This document shows, piece by piece, positions 20,862-32,284 of a stretch of 64,000 nt of DNA; within the stretch, counting starts at the first letter, position 1, and each line of letters begins with the position of its first letter. The stretch comes from [Phialemoniopsis] sp. UDSM-2020 (lineage: Eukaryota; Ascomycota; Sordariomycetes; Thyridiales; Thyridiaceae): positions 2,604,001 to 2,668,000 of the forward strand of contig JAEILZ010000002.1 in NCBI GenBank assembly GCA_018873225.1. The letters run 5' to 3'. A program made the translations under genes and the position numbers. The notes below the pieces were generated by a model, which was given only the letters and a program-made list of their open reading frames with translations, searched no databases and had not been told where the DNA came from.

Positions 20862-21815
20862 TCAAGCCGGTCGTAAAGCTTTCAGCTCGTCCAGCGCGCC
20901 CTGCAGACTCTCCCACATACAGTACCCATTGGCTAGATCGACCACCTCCTCGAACTCACTGAGCCAGGCGCCGTTGTCCTCGGTCACCAGCTGCTGCTTC
21001 TCCTGCTCCGTCATGCAAGAAAGGAGCTTGATGAACCTCTCGTCCCAGTCGTTGAATTTGCGTAACTCGTGCGGGATCACGTCGTTACCAAGCAGTAGAT
21101 CCTCGAAAATCCTGCGCAGCGTCTCCACGGCGCTCCATTTCGTACCGTACGCGGAGCTCGGTTGGGTCTTGGACTGGATATCGTCCATCATTTTCTCGAT
21201 GGCGCTCCCAGCGTCGTATGCATTGTCCTGCTGCTTGCTGTCGCTGTACCTGGAGTACTTTTCGTAGATTTGGTGCCGGGCCGACTCGCTGTACTTATCG
21301 AAGTTATACACGCGCTGGCGCTCCTTGGCTAGGTTTTCCCGCTCTTTGGCTAGCTTTTCCTCGTGGCATCTGAAAATGAACGACTCAATGACAGCGGGAG
21401 TACTGTCATCTTTTGTAGCAGCATATAAAAGCATTTGGTGAACGCGTTCGATCGGCAAGCCAAGTATGATGTCGTTCAACTTCTGGAGCTTCTCGTTCGC
21501 AGCCCGCCGCTCCGTGGCCCCCAGCGCCGGTTGCGAGGCATTGGCTGCGGCTGATTGAACTGCCTGAGTCTGTTCTTGTGGGGGTTGGTCGGGTGCATTT
21601 CTCGATTCTGTAGGGGTTGACTCGGTATTGGTCTGATCGATACGTTGCTTCTTGGCAGCTGGGCCGTTCATGGGCTGCCCCGTGGTAGTTTGGCTTTCGT
21701 CGTCATCATCATCTTCGATGACAATGACACGCTTGGCCGGGTTCGACAAAGCCGAAGACGGAAGAGGGTCATGGTCGCTGTAGAAGCCATGGCTGTTGCA
21801 TTTGTCGAAGGCCAA
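20862..21815 (-). CDS. Hypothetical acidic/coiled-coil protein, probably nuclear
   Basis: About 317 codons are open. An Asp run (VIEDDDDDESQ) lies close to PAAKKQRID, a monopartite nuclear-localisation-like string. A Gln/Ser/Pro-rich linker follows, then a helical region (RRAANEKLQKLNDIIL; EEKLAKERENLAKERQRV) with heptad-like spacing, and an alpha-helical C-terminal part (WSAVETLRRIFEDLLLGN; LRKFNDWDERFIKLLSCM). No catalytic motif is seen and I do not recognise the family. The start is unresolved: the frame is open to about 21860, codon 21815 is TTG, and the first in-frame ATG is 21671, inside protein-like sequence. A short upstream exon is therefore likely. Confidence 0.65.
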   Translation of the reverse strand: MAFDKCNSHGFYSDHDPLPSSALSNPAKRVIVIEDDDDDESQTTTGQPMNGPAAKKQRIDQTNTESTPTESRNAPDQPPQEQTQAVQSAAANASQPALGATERRAANEKLQKLNDIILGLPIERVHQMLLYAATKDDSTPAVIESFIFRCHEEKLAKERENLAKERQRVYNFDKYSESARHQIYEKYSRYSDSKQQDNAYDAGSAIEKMMDDIQSKTQPSSAYGTKWSAVETLRRIFEDLLLGNDVIPHELRKFNDWDERFIKLLSCMTEQEKQQLVTEDNGAWLSEFEEVVDLANGYCMWESLQGALDELKALRPA

Positions 21816-22620
21816 TTCCTCGAAAGGAGTATTTCTTGGACGATTGTCAAAGGGTTTTCTTCAATTCCATTTTACGCGTCAGGACGCGTCTGAGATGTGG
21901 ACATCCCGGACCCAGCTGAACCCTTGGCTTGGCCCCCTTAGCGGGAGAGTAAGACGGCCCCAGACTCCTTAAATTAGGGAGTGGACTCTACCGTAAACTA
22001 AGACTCCTACTGCCGGGAAGCCCCTGCCATTACTTCTACGATTGCAATCATATTGGGTGCCTCGCTGGCATTCACAAGATTAGCGAATTCCAGAGTTTGC
22101 AGTGCGGTTCACTTACCAAAGACAGTGGATAGGCCTGTGGCACTGCTTCGAATGCCCGAGCCTAAAGAGAGAGACTTTCCATGAGCCTTGGAACACAAAA
22201 GGCCTTGCTCTGCGTCATAAGTTACATGACACCCACGCTGGCCCATCGCTGTCTAGACCCGCGTCGTGCTATGGTCCCCCGGCAGCCAGTCAGCGGCCGC
22301 CCCGCTATCTCGGCCACGGCCGATCACGCCGGCAAAAGGATCAAGCTTCGGAGGATGACGCCACTAACACCCCCATCCAGCCGCCTAGGTGTGGGGTGTA
22401 AGCCGCAAAGCCAATGGTGAAGCGTGCTGTTATCATCAGCTGTTTCGAGAACGACTACCTGTGGTGTAAGCTACGGTCCTCCCCGGATTGGTGGCTCACG
22501 CGAGTAGACATAAGAACAGTACCGATTGCTTTGAAGAGCCCACAGTCTTCCTTCTGTTTCATAGTCGCCCCAGGAGGCTTTCCCTCAGTATCTTCAAGAA
22601 ACTAAAACCCAATTACATCG
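21816..22620. other. Intergenic region
   Basis: Holds the unresolved 5' end of the acidic protein gene and the promoter of the small GGAGN protein. Overlapping short frames at 22102-22420 and 22414-22605 look non-coding. Confidence 0.45.
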
Positions 22621-22954
22621 ATGGTGCCGGAAAAGGACCTGGATGAGGCTTGGAAAGCGCGCCGGAGGTCTTTTGGCATAGGCGGTGCTGGCAACATTCG
22701 TACGTAAACACACCGCTGTCTGTCTAGGTATGAATGTCACATTAACCACGTCACATGGTTTGCCAGGAAACCTACGGGAAGCAACAGTATTTAAGCATCA
22801 TTCCGAGAGTCAAGAACACCGTCGAGCTAGCGATGGCAGCACCAGCTCCGACTCGAGCAATCATAGTCACTCCAAAGGGGGCAAGATCATGGACAGTATG
22901 AGACACATTTTGGGTCGCTCGCCGTCCAAACATCAAGATGTCAACTCCCACTGA
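22621..22954 (+). CDS. Small GGAGN-motif protein (DUF3602-like)
   Basis: Exons 22621-22699 and 22767-22954, 88 aa. The 67-nt intron has GTACGT and CAG ends and leaves phase 1. Exon 1 encodes MVPEKDLDEAWKARRRSFGI followed by GGAGNI. Exon 2 encodes a Ser/His-rich basic tail with SDGSTSSDSSNHSHSKGG and MDSMRHILGRSPSK. The G-x-GGAGN-I motif close to a basic/Ser segment is what I know from the fungal DUF3602 family, which includes yeast Par32 with several copies. These proteins are disordered and phosphorylated, with links to nutrient signalling. Only one copy is present here, so family membership is tentative. No long open frame reveals this gene; only splicing does. Confidence 0.62.
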
Positions 22955-23517
22955 AAACGACAGTCATGGTCTGCAGGACATGAAACACACTATCAATATA
23001 CCACCAAAGTCATGAAAAGAGTACATGAAACGGCCAATCGAGTTTCCAGTAAGAGGTAGTCTTTCTAGATTATTTCAGTCCAGTCAATTTTTTAGCACAT
23101 ATGCGTTCCCTGCGGCATGCTTCGTGCTGCGTTCTTATTATGATGCTCCTCCAACCCTGGTCTATCTCGGCGCAGACACCCATAAGAGGTCATTCCACGG
23201 TAATTCGATTCCACAGACGGGACTTGATTCCCTCTCCGGGGTACTGTGGGTATCCTAGACGCAGCTCCCCTGGTGGCAGATGTCCGGATCCTTCCGCTGA
23301 ATCCTTCTCGTGCGGCTGCATGTACGAATATGGCACTGAATGATCCTCCATCCGCTAGGATCCCCATCGAGGTCCGCTTTGCGTGAAATGCCTCTTTGCA
23401 GCCTGCAACCTGCAACCTGAACCCGTTTCGTTCAGGGCGCCAACGGCTTTGAGCGATGCCATCACTTGAAGAGGCAAGCGAAAGTAACTGTGACTCCTCA
23501 ATCTCATACCGCTTCTG
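22955..23517. other. Convergent spacer
   Basis: Tail-to-tail between the GGAGN gene and the thiol oxidoreductase. I see no gene. Confidence 0.5.
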
Positions 23518-24629
23518 TCAAGCTGCTCCGTTGCTACGCTGTGCCCGCTTCTCGGCTTGTAGCTGATGCGCAATAGCCACCGCGACAATAGCTCCGTGCG
23601 CTGCAGCTTGTGGGATTGCTCGGAGCGTCGTTGCGCAGTCACCAGCGGCAAAGACGCCGGGGACACTGGTCTCAAGTAGCGGAGGGCGAGTTCTGATCTC
23701 CCCCGACGGGCAGATCTCGAGGCCAAGCTGCTGGACGAAGGGGCCGTTGATCTCAACCTATACGAGCAGTGCTTTAGTAACGAGGCCTCCGAGTGTTATT
23801 AGTGGTCCGGGGAAATTTACCGTATTAGAGCTCACAAAGAACCCCTCTGTCCTCTCTGTATCGTCCGAGAAGGTCACCGTCACGGCAGCCGATTTGTCAG
23901 ACGCCATTCGCATCCTGCTGATCTGGCGCAAGTCCACCTCTATTTCCTTGTCAGAGGCCACCTGGGCTAGGATATCCTGAGCAATATCATCACGCCCATT
24001 CGTGTACAAGGTGAGCTTCTTTCCGAACTGCAAAGCCATCCGTCCGACATGCAGTGCCATCGCAGGATCTGTGCAAGGGCCCATGGCAATGACTCCGACC
24101 GAGGCAGCCCCCCGCTCCTCGAAAGCATGGCAAAAAAGACAATTAAAACTTGTGTGAAGGTGCAATTAGAAATGAGACAAAAGATGAGGGGATCGTGCCG
24201 TATCGATAGGCAAGGCAGAGAAAAGGACTGCACCACTCACATTCCTTTGGCCCAGCATTCATCAAAGCCCGGGATATCAAACATCACATCGCGAACTCCA
24301 GTACACAATACCATCTTCCTGCCAGTGTAGACACGGTCTGCATCATCTACCACCTCGAAGAGACCTGATTTCAGCTTCCGAGCCTTTTCAATGGATACAT
24401 CTTCAAAATCGATGGTGTTGTAGCGTTTTGTGATGTCGCTTCGTGCTTTAGATCGGAAAGACTGGGCGTCGGCGTGGTCGAAACCAAGCACATTGTGCAT
24501 CATCGGTGCTCCATCGTTCCTGTAGACGTGCGAATCGAACACCGCCGCCGTGTGCAATGTTCGAGCCAAGTTCAGTGCCACAGCTAATCCCGCTGGTCCG
24601 CCACCAATGATGAGGCAATCGTAAGTCAT
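23518..24629 (-). CDS. GliT-like / thioredoxin-reductase-like FAD oxidoreductase
   Basis: The model is complement(23518..23757, 23821..24148, 24241..24629), 318 aa. The N-terminal FAD motif is LIIGGGPAGLAVALN (Gly 9-14). The redox-active pair is C133/C136 in NCLFCHAFEERG, rebuilt exactly at the first splice junction (AT|T). The NADPH-domain segment is GVIAMGP, and the C-terminal FAD motif is VPGVFAAGDCATTLRAIPQA. The CLFCH form of the CxxC is the one I associate with the GliT/HlmI/DepH branch, which oxidises dithiols in epidithiodiketopiperazine pathways, rather than the CATC of true thioredoxin reductase. No peptide synthetase or other gli-type gene is in this window, so it may be an orphan general thiol oxidoreductase. 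Introns are 92 and 63 nt. Confidence 0.92.
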
Positions 24630-26114
24630 GGTGGGACGCGTCGTTTGCTGATGACTCCTTTGGCGAGGATGCAGCGACTCATCTCAACAGCCGTCGAGGA
24701 GGTGTAAATGTTATCCGTGAAGAGGCGCATTCGACATCCCGCATCCCGCACGGAAATGCGGGAGACAGACTCCATATAAACGGCAGCGTTTGGCATATAT
24801 CAACTAGAGACCATGTCTATTTTAAAAGGTCTCCAACGGTTTTCAACGGCGTCGCCGATCCAGCAACCTGGTTCCAGGCAACTAGCGTAAGCAGACGCTT
24901 CATGTCTAGCCGGTGTCGCTGTTCTTAAGCGCCCCAACCGACCGTGATAGCCTATTCAGAAGCAACAGGGTTTGACTTGCTGTCGCTTCCCTTATATCCA
25001 GGACGCATGTCATGCTTGGCGCAGGGAGCTGCTTGTCGGAGTTACTCCCGACTAAGAATAGCTCCTGTCGGGCGCTTACAGGGCTTGCCCTCTCTGCCCT
25101 TTCACCCCCACCAACCTTTCCAGAGACCATGCATATCCGAACCCTGTCGAGTGAGCTATCCCCGCATAATGATGACTAGGGCTGAACGCTCGGGTTGCCT
25201 TCAAGAGGACTGCTGGAAAGGGGAAGAAGCTGCGGTCGTAATCTTATGCTTATTTTAGACACGATTTGCTGATTCCGGTGATGTGATGGCTCGCTGCAAT
25301 GCAGCGACACAAGCACCGCACAGCGTGCTGTGGAGCTGTCAGTCAGGATACATGCACCCAGTGACATGGGTTCGTCATGACTGATGCTTAGGCAGAAGCA
25401 ACTAGTTTGCCTAACTCTATTGCGCATCGACAGGTGGATACAGACGCAGAGTTTTGCCATCTTGTTCGAATGTGGTTAGGGGTGCAAGTTAAGAAGCAGG
25501 TCCTCGTCGAGAGTGGCGCGAACATCTCCTTCGCCAATCCCGGCCGATCTATTGTCAAGTGATGCGGTGTGCAGGTGCCAGTGGGTCTTTCGGGTCTCTT
25601 GGTCTTGGCCATTGAGACGCTGAATAGCGACTTGCCTTTGTGATCGTCATTAGAACATTGAATGCTACCTTGTTGGTACGGTGGTTAGCCGACGTATTGC
25701 CGAGACTCTTCAGCCTTTCATTCTTGAAGGGGATATTAGACGATATAACCTCATGAAAAGATCGTCCATGACGCAAGAAATGCTCATATATCAAATCCAA
25801 TAGGCGTGTCATTACACTGCTAGATCGGCTAGTTTGGTTGCAGATTGCCAAGGCGGTTGATTGGCTACCGAATGATGAACTGCCGTCTTAACCCCCTGAG
25901 ATAGTATTTAGCCTCCACCAAGAAGATATGAAAGACGAGAGCTCATGGGCTGGCTATATATCATAGGATTGGCACTGGGTTAATTACCTCCCAATTTTCA
26001 CTCGCCACTATATAAAATGGGGATGACTCGCCCGTAAGGCGTCGCGCCTTACCTCGAGATCATGTTCATACATGTATTTTGCAATAGACGAGCCGAGCAA
26101 CAGCACGACCAAAA
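24630..26114. other. Divergent intergenic region
   Basis: About 1.5 kb of promoter and spacer between the thiol oxidoreductase and the PEBP-like gene. It has a CCAAT at about 25990 and a TATA string at 26008-26017 serving the latter. No gene is supported. Confidence 0.5.
26008..26017 (+). promoter_or_regulatory. TATA box of the PEBP-like gene
   Basis: CTATATAAAA sits about 100 bp before the ATG at 26115, with CCAAT some 20 bp further upstream. Confidence 0.55.
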
Positions 26115-26771
26115 ATGTTGAGACAAATTGCTGTAGCCCTCTCCCTTCTGGGTCTGACCATTGCTCAGACACCTGATGGCTTCACGCCAAGCGTATCGTC
26201 CCATCTCGATGTCACCTTTGGGAGCAAGGCCGTTGCACCACCTGGCATGGCTCTGACCAAAGCTGGTAATATGTAGCCGGCCCTGCATTGCCTTGATCCA
26301 TCCTAACCTGTGCTAGAAACCTCTAAGCAGCCAACTATTGGAACTAACGAGACGCTGAGCGGCACATATCTGTTCATCATGATAGACTTGGATGTGTAAG
26401 TGGCATCGGTAGCGAAAAGCCAGGGCCAGATTCTGACAGGCAACAGGCCGGCCTCATTCACCAACCCGAGTGCTGGTCCTCGCCGCACAAACTTGCATGC
26501 GATGGTTCAAGACTTCAAGCCCGCAGGGCAGACTTTGACATCGGCTGCGACTACTCCAGTCGCGTACATCGGTCCAGCACCGCCAGCGGAAACGCCGGCA
26601 CACCCGCATCGCTACGTAACTCTGCTTTTCGAGCAACCAGCAGGGTTTGCCGTCCCGCAAAGCCAGAAGGCACAGGTGCAGCAGAAGATAGGATTTAATA
26701 TCACAACTTTCATGGAGGCCGCAGCCCTGAAAGAACCCGTTGCGGCAAACTACTTCACTGTCTCAGGATAG
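26115..26771 (+). CDS. Secreted PEBP-like (phosphatidylethanolamine-binding) protein
   Basis: Exons 26115-26265, 26317-26395 and 26447-26771, 184 aa. A signal peptide (MLRQIAVALSLLGLTIAQ) precedes the PEBP fold. The YLFIMIDLDVP signature (residues about 67-78) is restored only when the second intron (51 nt, CTGAC branch, CAG acceptor at 26446) is removed, and LHAMVQDF follows as in the family. The later HPHRYVTLLFEQPAGFAVP stretch matches the second conserved block. Family members bind anionic ligands or inhibit proteases and kinases. Secreted fungal copies are common and functionally uncharacterised. Several other AG dinucleotides in the short intron are out of phase, so the choice is unambiguous. 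Confidence 0.92.
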
Positions 26772-26978
26772 TAACAACTAGCATCTTTATCGTCAGATAT
26801 TGCAATCAGGATGGGGATTGCTGTTTTTCAATGGAATAGTTATCCCGGTTTGCTAATTCTTTTTTCGAAGTTGCCAACTTGAGGAAATTGAACATGAATC
26901 CATAACCAGTGAATGCCCCCAATGTGGGCTGTACATAATAAGTATCACACAGTAAGAATTCGAGTCCTTGCCCTAAGG

Positions 26979-29238
26979 TCAGATTATCTCAATAGTTCCT
27001 CTTTGTGCTTTCTCAAACGCGGCCATCCCTCCTCCGTGATCTGCCCATGACGAGAAGACACCTACCCGATAATATTTCCCTGGTCTTGAATCCGACTTTT
27101 GTACGAGGAGCCCCGATGCATGGCGGCAAACTGAATCGAGACACCCAGTTGGCTCTGTTGTGGTTTCATCTGACGCGTGCAGTTGTTCTTTGATACAACT
27201 CTGCACTAAGACAAGTTGCAAGGCTTTGAAGAAGGCCGGATTCTCCTTGACGCTTCGATCCGCGCTCATACCATCCCAGTCAAAGCTGAGATATGCTAGA
27301 TAGGCGTTTTCCTGGTTAAGCATCCAGCGCTGGCCCTGTGACTTGTCCCATTCGATTGACATGCCTGGCTTGGACAAGGGAACTAAGCGCCCCGAAATAG
27401 TGAGGCCACCATCACATACGCCGCCAAAAGGATCGGATGACGTCAAGGTCGTCCAGGCGGCCAACGAAGCCTCTGGCCTGACATCAACAAAGCGGAAAGC
27501 ATCGCCTTCCACGGCTGACCTGGTTTGATTAATCCAACTCCAATGGAGAAACCCATCAGACATGCGAACCCAGCTCCAAGACGGCGATACATAGTTGGCC
27601 CTGTCCTCCAGCCGCGCTGAATACTCTGCCCAAGTGCACCAGCCATTCCAGCCCCAGAGTAGGCCAATCTCGAGGTGTCCATCCCACAGGCCCGCCAGGT
27701 ACTTCTCATTGGTCTTCTCCGATACCAGTCGTGCCAGGCTGGACACGGCTGGGAGGCAGTCGGTCGGGTGGGTAAAGTCTCGATAGGCGAATCCAGGGAC
27801 GATGTCCATCCAAGCCTCATGCCAGCCTTTTCCTGGGGCGAAAAGAGACGCCAATGTGATCTTTGGCTGGACTGCGAATCCGACCTCACATATTCGCTCT
27901 TCCTGGCAATGGAGATGAGTGAAACGAGGCCCGAAGATGAGTTTGCGTGTCGACATCAGTTCCTCTTGGAACGTCCAACCCCTTCGAGACCACGCTAAGA
28001 ACGTCCCCACCGTGTCGCTGTGCGCCTGATCATGCATTAACTCTTGCAGAGGCCAGGGGGACTCGGTGTACGAAAGGGCATAGTTGCCAGATATCTCGGG
28101 ACGGATGGTGGATCGAAAGGGAAGTACCAGGTCCAGAGAAGGTGTCTGGCGCGGTGCCAAAAAGCCTTCGAGGCAGCTTCTCGAGGCCACTGCACAGATG
28201 GTTACGAAAGCATGCCGAAAGATGTCGCCCATGGACGCAGCCTCGTGAACCCAGTCATCCTTGTCTCCCTGAACAATGCACAGAGCATCGATCCATATAT
28301 ATCGGAGACCGATCTTTTGTGTGGCAATGATTGCATCTCGGATGACCGGAGATGCGTCAGACAGTGAGAAACCCGCTCTTCGCATGGCTAAGCTATGTTT
28401 CTCCGTCTTGGATTGTACTGCTGAGGCTTCTGGAGGGCCCCAACAATAGCTCAGTGCCGCGTACTGAACCTCGTCGCCCATGTTGTCATCAGCTGTTTCG
28501 ACCAGGCGCAGTGACTGCGCAGCATCAAGATTGTCATCAACGATGTTAATGAGTCGAGTTGGCAGGAATCGCTCTGAAACTAAGCATTTACAATGGGTAG
28601 TTGAACATGTATCAAGCTGCTCTTTTACCATCTGCAGACTGTCGATGCAGAGGGGTGCATCTCTCGCAAGGACTCGGGCTCGCAACCATCGTTGGCATAG
28701 TCCCGGGGGTGCGTGGGCGTCCAAACGGAAACAAAGACGTTGCTTGCTATCTAGAGGGACTGTCAGAAGTGCCTTGGTGGTAACATTGGCACTATTGCTA
28801 GCACTCACCCGTAGGAGGCGGGAGCAAATCCACTTGTATCTCGACGCCTAGGAAGCTTGTAAAATTCTCTTCGCCCATCGTCGTCGAACGTACCGTATGA
28901 ATCTGCCGGATATTACGCCATTCAAGCGTCATCTTGATGGTGACTCCAGTTGTCCATGGTGCTAGATTAGGCCTTTGTAACAGTCTAATCAAGAGTTTGC
29001 AGAAGTCGCAGCCGCCTCCCGCCGTGGCGTGTAGCTGGCTCAAGGCTGGATAGTCAACCTGTACAATATAGTCTAGCTCGAAGTGTGCACTATGGGAAGG
29101 CCAGCCGTCCTTGTTAAACAGGACATAGTTTTCTGGTGATGCGTATCCGCCCAAGCCCAAGGCCTTGTCATCGAAGCGCAAAACCTCACACTGGGAGCAA
29201 AGGCTTGCAACACGGTCCGAGCACCAATTTTTCGCCAT
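26979..29238 (-). CDS. HET-domain protein
   Basis: The model is complement(26979..28759, 28809..29238), 736 aa, with one 49-nt intron. The N-terminal region has LCSQCEVLRFDD and GGCDFCKLLIRLL, the usual Cys-containing lead of fungal HET proteins. The HET domain spans about residues 243-400: YAALSYCWG, PVIRDAIIATQKIGLRYIW, IDALCIVQGDKDDW and DIFRHAFVTICA. RGWTFQEELMSTRKLIFG comes downstream. HET proteins trigger cell death when genetically different hyphae fuse, but most of the dozens per genome have no tested role. The C-terminal 300 residues lack recognisable repeats (no WD40, ankyrin or NACHT), so any recognition module is unknown. No partner incompatibility gene is visible beside it. Confidence 0.93.
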
Positions 29239-29564
29239 TTGGTCTTTTGTGAACCCAGAAAGCTTTCAATATTGGCGTTGTCTCGAATCACAAACATCGA
29301 GACAAAGTAAGAAATCGAAACTACACTGCCACTTATCCTGCTTCACGGAAATATGCTTGGTGGTGGATCCTGTCCCAATTTGAGCAGTATGAGATCATCT
29401 GACTGTGAGATCCAATACCAGGCACGCATTACTGTCGTCACTTGGCATATCAGCTCTTAGCAAGACCTATTTATTTCCAATCTCTGCCGGCTCGTATATA
29501 TTCAATCCTTATTCGTCCTTGATCGACAAAGTAGCATTGCGGTTCGGGAACGATCAGAGGTACT
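29239..29564. other. Short spacer
   Basis: Between the 5' end of the HET gene and the 3' end of the glycosyltransferase, both on the minus strand. It should hold the HET promoter; nothing distinctive is seen. Confidence 0.5.
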
Positions 29565-31181
29565 CTAGACCACGCAAATCTCATCCAGTATCACCTTCGC
29601 AGCAGTCACGGCGCCGTCTCCTCTCTGTCTGCAAAGCCTCGCAATCTCTTCTGCTTTTTCTTTCATCCTTGCTGCGCCCACTCCAAACAGAGCCTCTACC
29701 AACACCGGTCCCAGCTCATGCGCTGTACATCTTGGTCTTGCCTTCTTATTCCCCCACAACCCAATGCCGACAATCTCAGCCCTGTTGGCAAAGTCGAAAG
29801 TATCAATCCATACTGGCAACACAACCTGTGGGACTCCAGCACTACCCGGGCTTAGCTACACCGAATGTAAAATACCTGCCCTGGCAGGGATAGCATGCTT
29901 ACCTTGCTGCCTCTAGGAACGAGTTCGCACCGCCGTGGTGCACCGCGAGAGCTGACTCGTTGAGAATGGCCATGGGATCCGGCTTGACCCAATCGACGAC
30001 CCGTACCACGTCGAGGTCGAGATACTTCCCAAGGACTTGATGCACTCTGGACTTGGGGTTGTGGATGAGATAGTCATTTCCATCACTCGTGTCTCGTACC
30101 AGCTTCCACAGGATTTGGAGGTCTTCCATCTTGCCTTCGCTACCGGATCTCGCGTGCTCCAAGAGAGCACGGAATGCGGTGGACATTTCAACCACTGCGT
30201 CCTCGTTCATACGTACGTGTGTGCCCAAGTTGACGTATACTGTATGGCCCCTCGACAGCCAACCAGCCAGTTCCGCATCCACCTCCTGAATCGGCTTCGG
30301 GGGCCGGATCATCGGACCGCAGGCCACAATGTTCTCTGGAATGACGCGTAGTGGGAACTCGAGTTCGGGAAAGTTGGCCACCAGCGACTTCCTCCCGAAC
30401 TTTGGGTTCATACTTAGATCGTTGAGCGTGATGATGCTCTTCGCGTCTGTGTTTTCTCGGATGTAGCGGTCGACGTTCCTCCTGTTCTGATCAAGCAGTC
30501 CAACGACTATTGCGACAATGACCAAGTATATGTTCAGAGGCACGAGATGCCATGGTATTGGGAAAGGCAGCGCTGAACCCACACTAAGTAAGAAGTCAGT
30601 CCTCACAGCATGATACATGTGCGTCTGGTTCATGATACTCACCAGGGATAGCGCCAAATGGCCTCTGCATATGGTTGAAGTGGCAGCGCAAAATCCTTGA
30701 TGGTATTGGGCGACAATATCACGAATTTGACCCCAAGCTGTTGACAGGCTGTCATACCAGGGGAGAACGCTGGATCGACAGCGACAATGTCCGCGTCAAC
30801 CTGCCGGATGATATCCGTGACTCTCTCGTAGATGGCTGCAAACTCGGGGCCAGTCCATGGCAACGTGACCCTGAGCAGAAAACGGACCATCTGTATCGCA
30901 TTGAGGAAAGTCCGCGTCCCATGGACCTCGGGCCTGTCCTTGGCGACCTCGGGCCTGAGCCACGCAGCTTCCATGTCGATCCCTTCAATACGGTGGAAGA
31001 ATATTCTTGAAGGGTGAATTTGACGAACCGCATCCTCCATCAAGCCAAACGATGCAAAGTGCACCTCGACATCCTCGCCAACCTCGAGAAGGGCTCGACT
31101 GGTCGCAAGGAAGACATTGGCTTGACCGAACTCGGAGTTTGTGAGCAGAAGCACCTTTCTCTGCTGCAGATTTGACACCAT
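29565..31181 (-). CDS. UDP-glycosyltransferase (GT1 family)
   Basis: The model is complement(29565..29841, 29903..30583, 30643..31181), 498 aa. It transfers a sugar from a UDP-sugar to a small lipophilic acceptor. The N-terminal acceptor domain starts KVLLLTNSEFGQANVFLATS. A hydrophobic stretch (LNIYLVIVAIVVGLL) near residue 200 may be membrane-embedded. The C-terminal donor domain has VYVNLGTHVRMNEDA and VDWVKPDPMAILNE. The UGT signature HHGGANSFLEAASAGVPQVV crosses the last splice junction (AG|T), with GVPQVVLPVWIDTFDFANRA following. Introns are 59 and 61 nt with consensus ends. The open frame starts at GTG 31193, but the first ATG is 31181. Acceptor unknown; xenobiotic, sterol or secondary metabolite are all possible. 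Confidence 0.93.
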
Positions 31182-32284
31182 AACTAGGACCACTACAGCT
31201 TGAAGTCAATAGATTTTAGAGATGGCTAATGCGGTCTGAACGACGAGTACGAGTGCCAAGAAACAACGCCACTACTGTGACTTATCGTCTCGTCCACTTC
31301 TTCTATATCTGCGAGCTTTCCCCTGAATGGCGCCAGCCCTCTCCCATGGGGCACGCACACTATCCCCATATCCTGAGCGACATATTGTGCGTAGCTACCG
31401 GGTTGCATATAACCGGTAGCGAGGTTCAGAATCTGTGGTAGTAAGTCCGCGGATGCTCAGGTCTGCCCGAAACCCAATCCGAAGGGTCTGTACTGTGCAG
31501 CGGAGGTGTACACCTGGGGAGACCGAGAGTGAATACCATTCAATATTCACATGCATCTCACATAACGACCATCCCGCCAATCTCGCCAAGCCATGCCTGC
31601 CATTAGGATCGTGGTCCCAATCTATGAACGCCAAGGCAGCCTCATCGATCTCGCTGCCGATCCAGTGTGGTCTAGACGCATGTGGGGATTGACCATGCAA
31701 TATGACGGAGTTGATAAGTTAGAAGTCCGGTACACATATGGCATCATTGTCTTGGCTATAGTGCTTCTTTATCACGGTGCCGTTTCGTGGGGTTTTGGCT
31801 AAATTCTGCCACAAATCAAGCTTTTGAAGTACAGTGAAGTGAAGTTTGTTTTTGAAACTATTGGTCGATCGTGATTTCTCGGTTATTCTTACATATTGCA
31901 GATGCAGTACTGAATGCGAGTACCGGGAACATTTTCAATTTGGCATGAAGATGATGCCATGTGCTCCTTCGAACACTGGTGATTTGCGTTCAAAGACCAA
32001 CGACCCTAATCGCAGATCGCTTAGATGTCCCCTGCATGCATGACTGATATCGGTTTACCGAGGCTGCTGAACATAAATCACGCAGCAAGCATCCAGGGTT
32101 AGAGATCCAGTAGTAACGTCGCATCAGTCGTGCATCCTGAATATCAGGACGTAGCGAATGTCTTTGTCAGAGCCCCAATGTGGTGGATGGAACATCTGAT
32201 TTAAGAGCGATGGTTACTCCTAATACATGCTAGAATAAAGGGTGTAGATCTGCAATAGTCCCACGCTTCTAGAATATTGGTCTC
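31182..32284. other. Intergenic region
   Basis: Promoter side of the glycosyltransferase and 3' side of the Zn2Cys6 activator. Small antiparallel frames at 31395-31802 show no motifs; no gene is supported. Confidence 0.5.
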
